The translations under genes and the position numbers were made by a program. Positions 14,213 to 14,525 of a stretch of 14,525 nt of DNA are shown piece by piece; positions within the stretch are counted from its first letter, which is position 1; the number at the start of each line of letters is the position of its first letter. The notes beneath the pieces are model-generated. The model saw only the letters and a program-made list of their open reading frames with translations. It searched no databases and was not told where the DNA came from. Source of the stretch: JANRKT01 sp033763355 (GTDB taxonomy: Bacteria > Bacteroidota > Bacteroidia > Chitinophagales > Chitinophagaceae); the NCBI GenBank assembly GCA_033763355.1, contig JANRKT010000404.1:1-14525 (forward strand), read 5' to 3'.

Positions 14213-14525
14213 ATGTTGTTGTACTGTTTTTAATCCTGGCCGCTCAAACTTCCTCTGCACAGCTCAGGGAAAGTCTGAACCTAGAAAACCACGATGACAA
14301 ACCGTATTACTTCGGCATTGTATTAGGGTATAACTCTTCGCACTACAACATTTCCCACCATCCTTATTTTTTGCAACGTGATACCGTGCAGGTGGTTGGC
14401 AGCCAGAACAGCGGGAGGGTGCACCTCGGCATCATGGCCAACTGGCAATTTTCACCACGTTTTGATTTGCGGTTTTATCCATTGAACCTCATCTTCAGTG
14501 AAAAACGTTTCCGGTACAACCTGCG
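14161..14525 (+). CDS. porT: PorT-family outer-membrane beta-barrel protein, 5' part (partial)
   Basis: This reading frame opens with ATG at 14161, the first in-frame ATG after a stop at 14149-14151, and stays open to the window end (121 codons). It starts MQKTEFWHLQHILRNKVN, followed by a hydrophobic VVVLFLILAA and SSAQ as the likely signal cleavage site (about residue 34). The mature start has YYFGIVLGYNSSHYNI, then GIMANWQFSPRFDLRFYP and FSEKRFRY, the alternating aromatic strands of a small outer-membrane barrel. PorT (SprT) is a core component of the type IX secretion system, and ubiE followed by porT is an arrangement I know from other Bacteroidota. The 52-base overlap with ubiE is longer than usual. 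The C-terminal part is not in the window, so completeness cannot be judged. Confidence 0.8.
   Translation, partial: MQKTEFWHLQHILRNKVNVVVLFLILAAQTSSAQLRESLNLENHDDKPYYFGIVLGYNSSHYNISHHPYFLQRDTVQVVGSQNSGRVHLGIMANWQFSPRFDLRFYPLNLIFSEKRFRYNL

Overview
The window looks like chromosomal DNA of a Bacteroidota bacterium, probably close to Chitinophagaceae. The evidence is a Bat-type MoxR/DUF58/vWA operon, a ubiE(menG)-porT pair that implies menaquinone and a type IX secretion system, promoter-like TAnnTTTG boxes, almost no Shine-Dalgarno signal, and moderate GC. The family-level placement is an inference.

Layout. At the left edge (1-69) is what appears to be the 3' end of a plus-strand gene. It abuts a convergent class III aminotransferase (70-1245, minus). 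A small inverted repeat with promoter-like boxes separates that gene from a divergent plus-strand group: a gamma-carbonic anhydrase (1332-1853), a tiny lipoprotein of 53 residues (1921-2082) and a 100-residue protein of unknown function (2104-2406). Next comes a minus-strand operon read from 7283 down to 2431: moxR, a DUF58 protein, a membrane-anchored BatD/DUF4381-like protein, batA (vWA) and rsgA. Gaps inside it are 82, 14, 2 and 18 bases. The usual batB-batE genes are absent from this side.

Divergent from moxR, across a 242-base gap holding promoter-like boxes and a hairpin, is the largest gene (7526-12373). It encodes a 1615-residue exported protein with an intact-looking caspase-like (C14) peptidase domain, an EF-hand-like loop and about 32 tetratricopeptide repeats. 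The TPRs are ordered as ten copies of a three-TPR super-repeat of 103-104 residues. Copies five to seven are the most similar at DNA level, with an exact 309-base period.

The right end holds engB (12460-13104, minus), a 364-base intergenic region rich in repeats, then ubiE/menG (13469-14212) and a porT-like outer-membrane beta-barrel gene cut by the window end (14161 onward). The intergenic region has a 105-base array in strict 7-base register, a palindromic REP-like element and a GC-rich hairpin. A second, degenerate copy of the same palindromic element lies in frame inside engB, where it encodes about 16 extra residues between the G2 and G3 motifs.

How the genes may work together. MoxR/DUF58/BatD-like/BatA form a known AAA+ plus vWA membrane module whose vWA domain faces the periplasm by the positive-inside rule. 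The caspase-TPR protein next door carries a signal peptide, so the two could meet in the periplasm; that is a hypothesis. RsgA and EngB are ribosome-assembly GTPases, MenG finishes menaquinone, and PorT belongs to the type IX secretion machinery.
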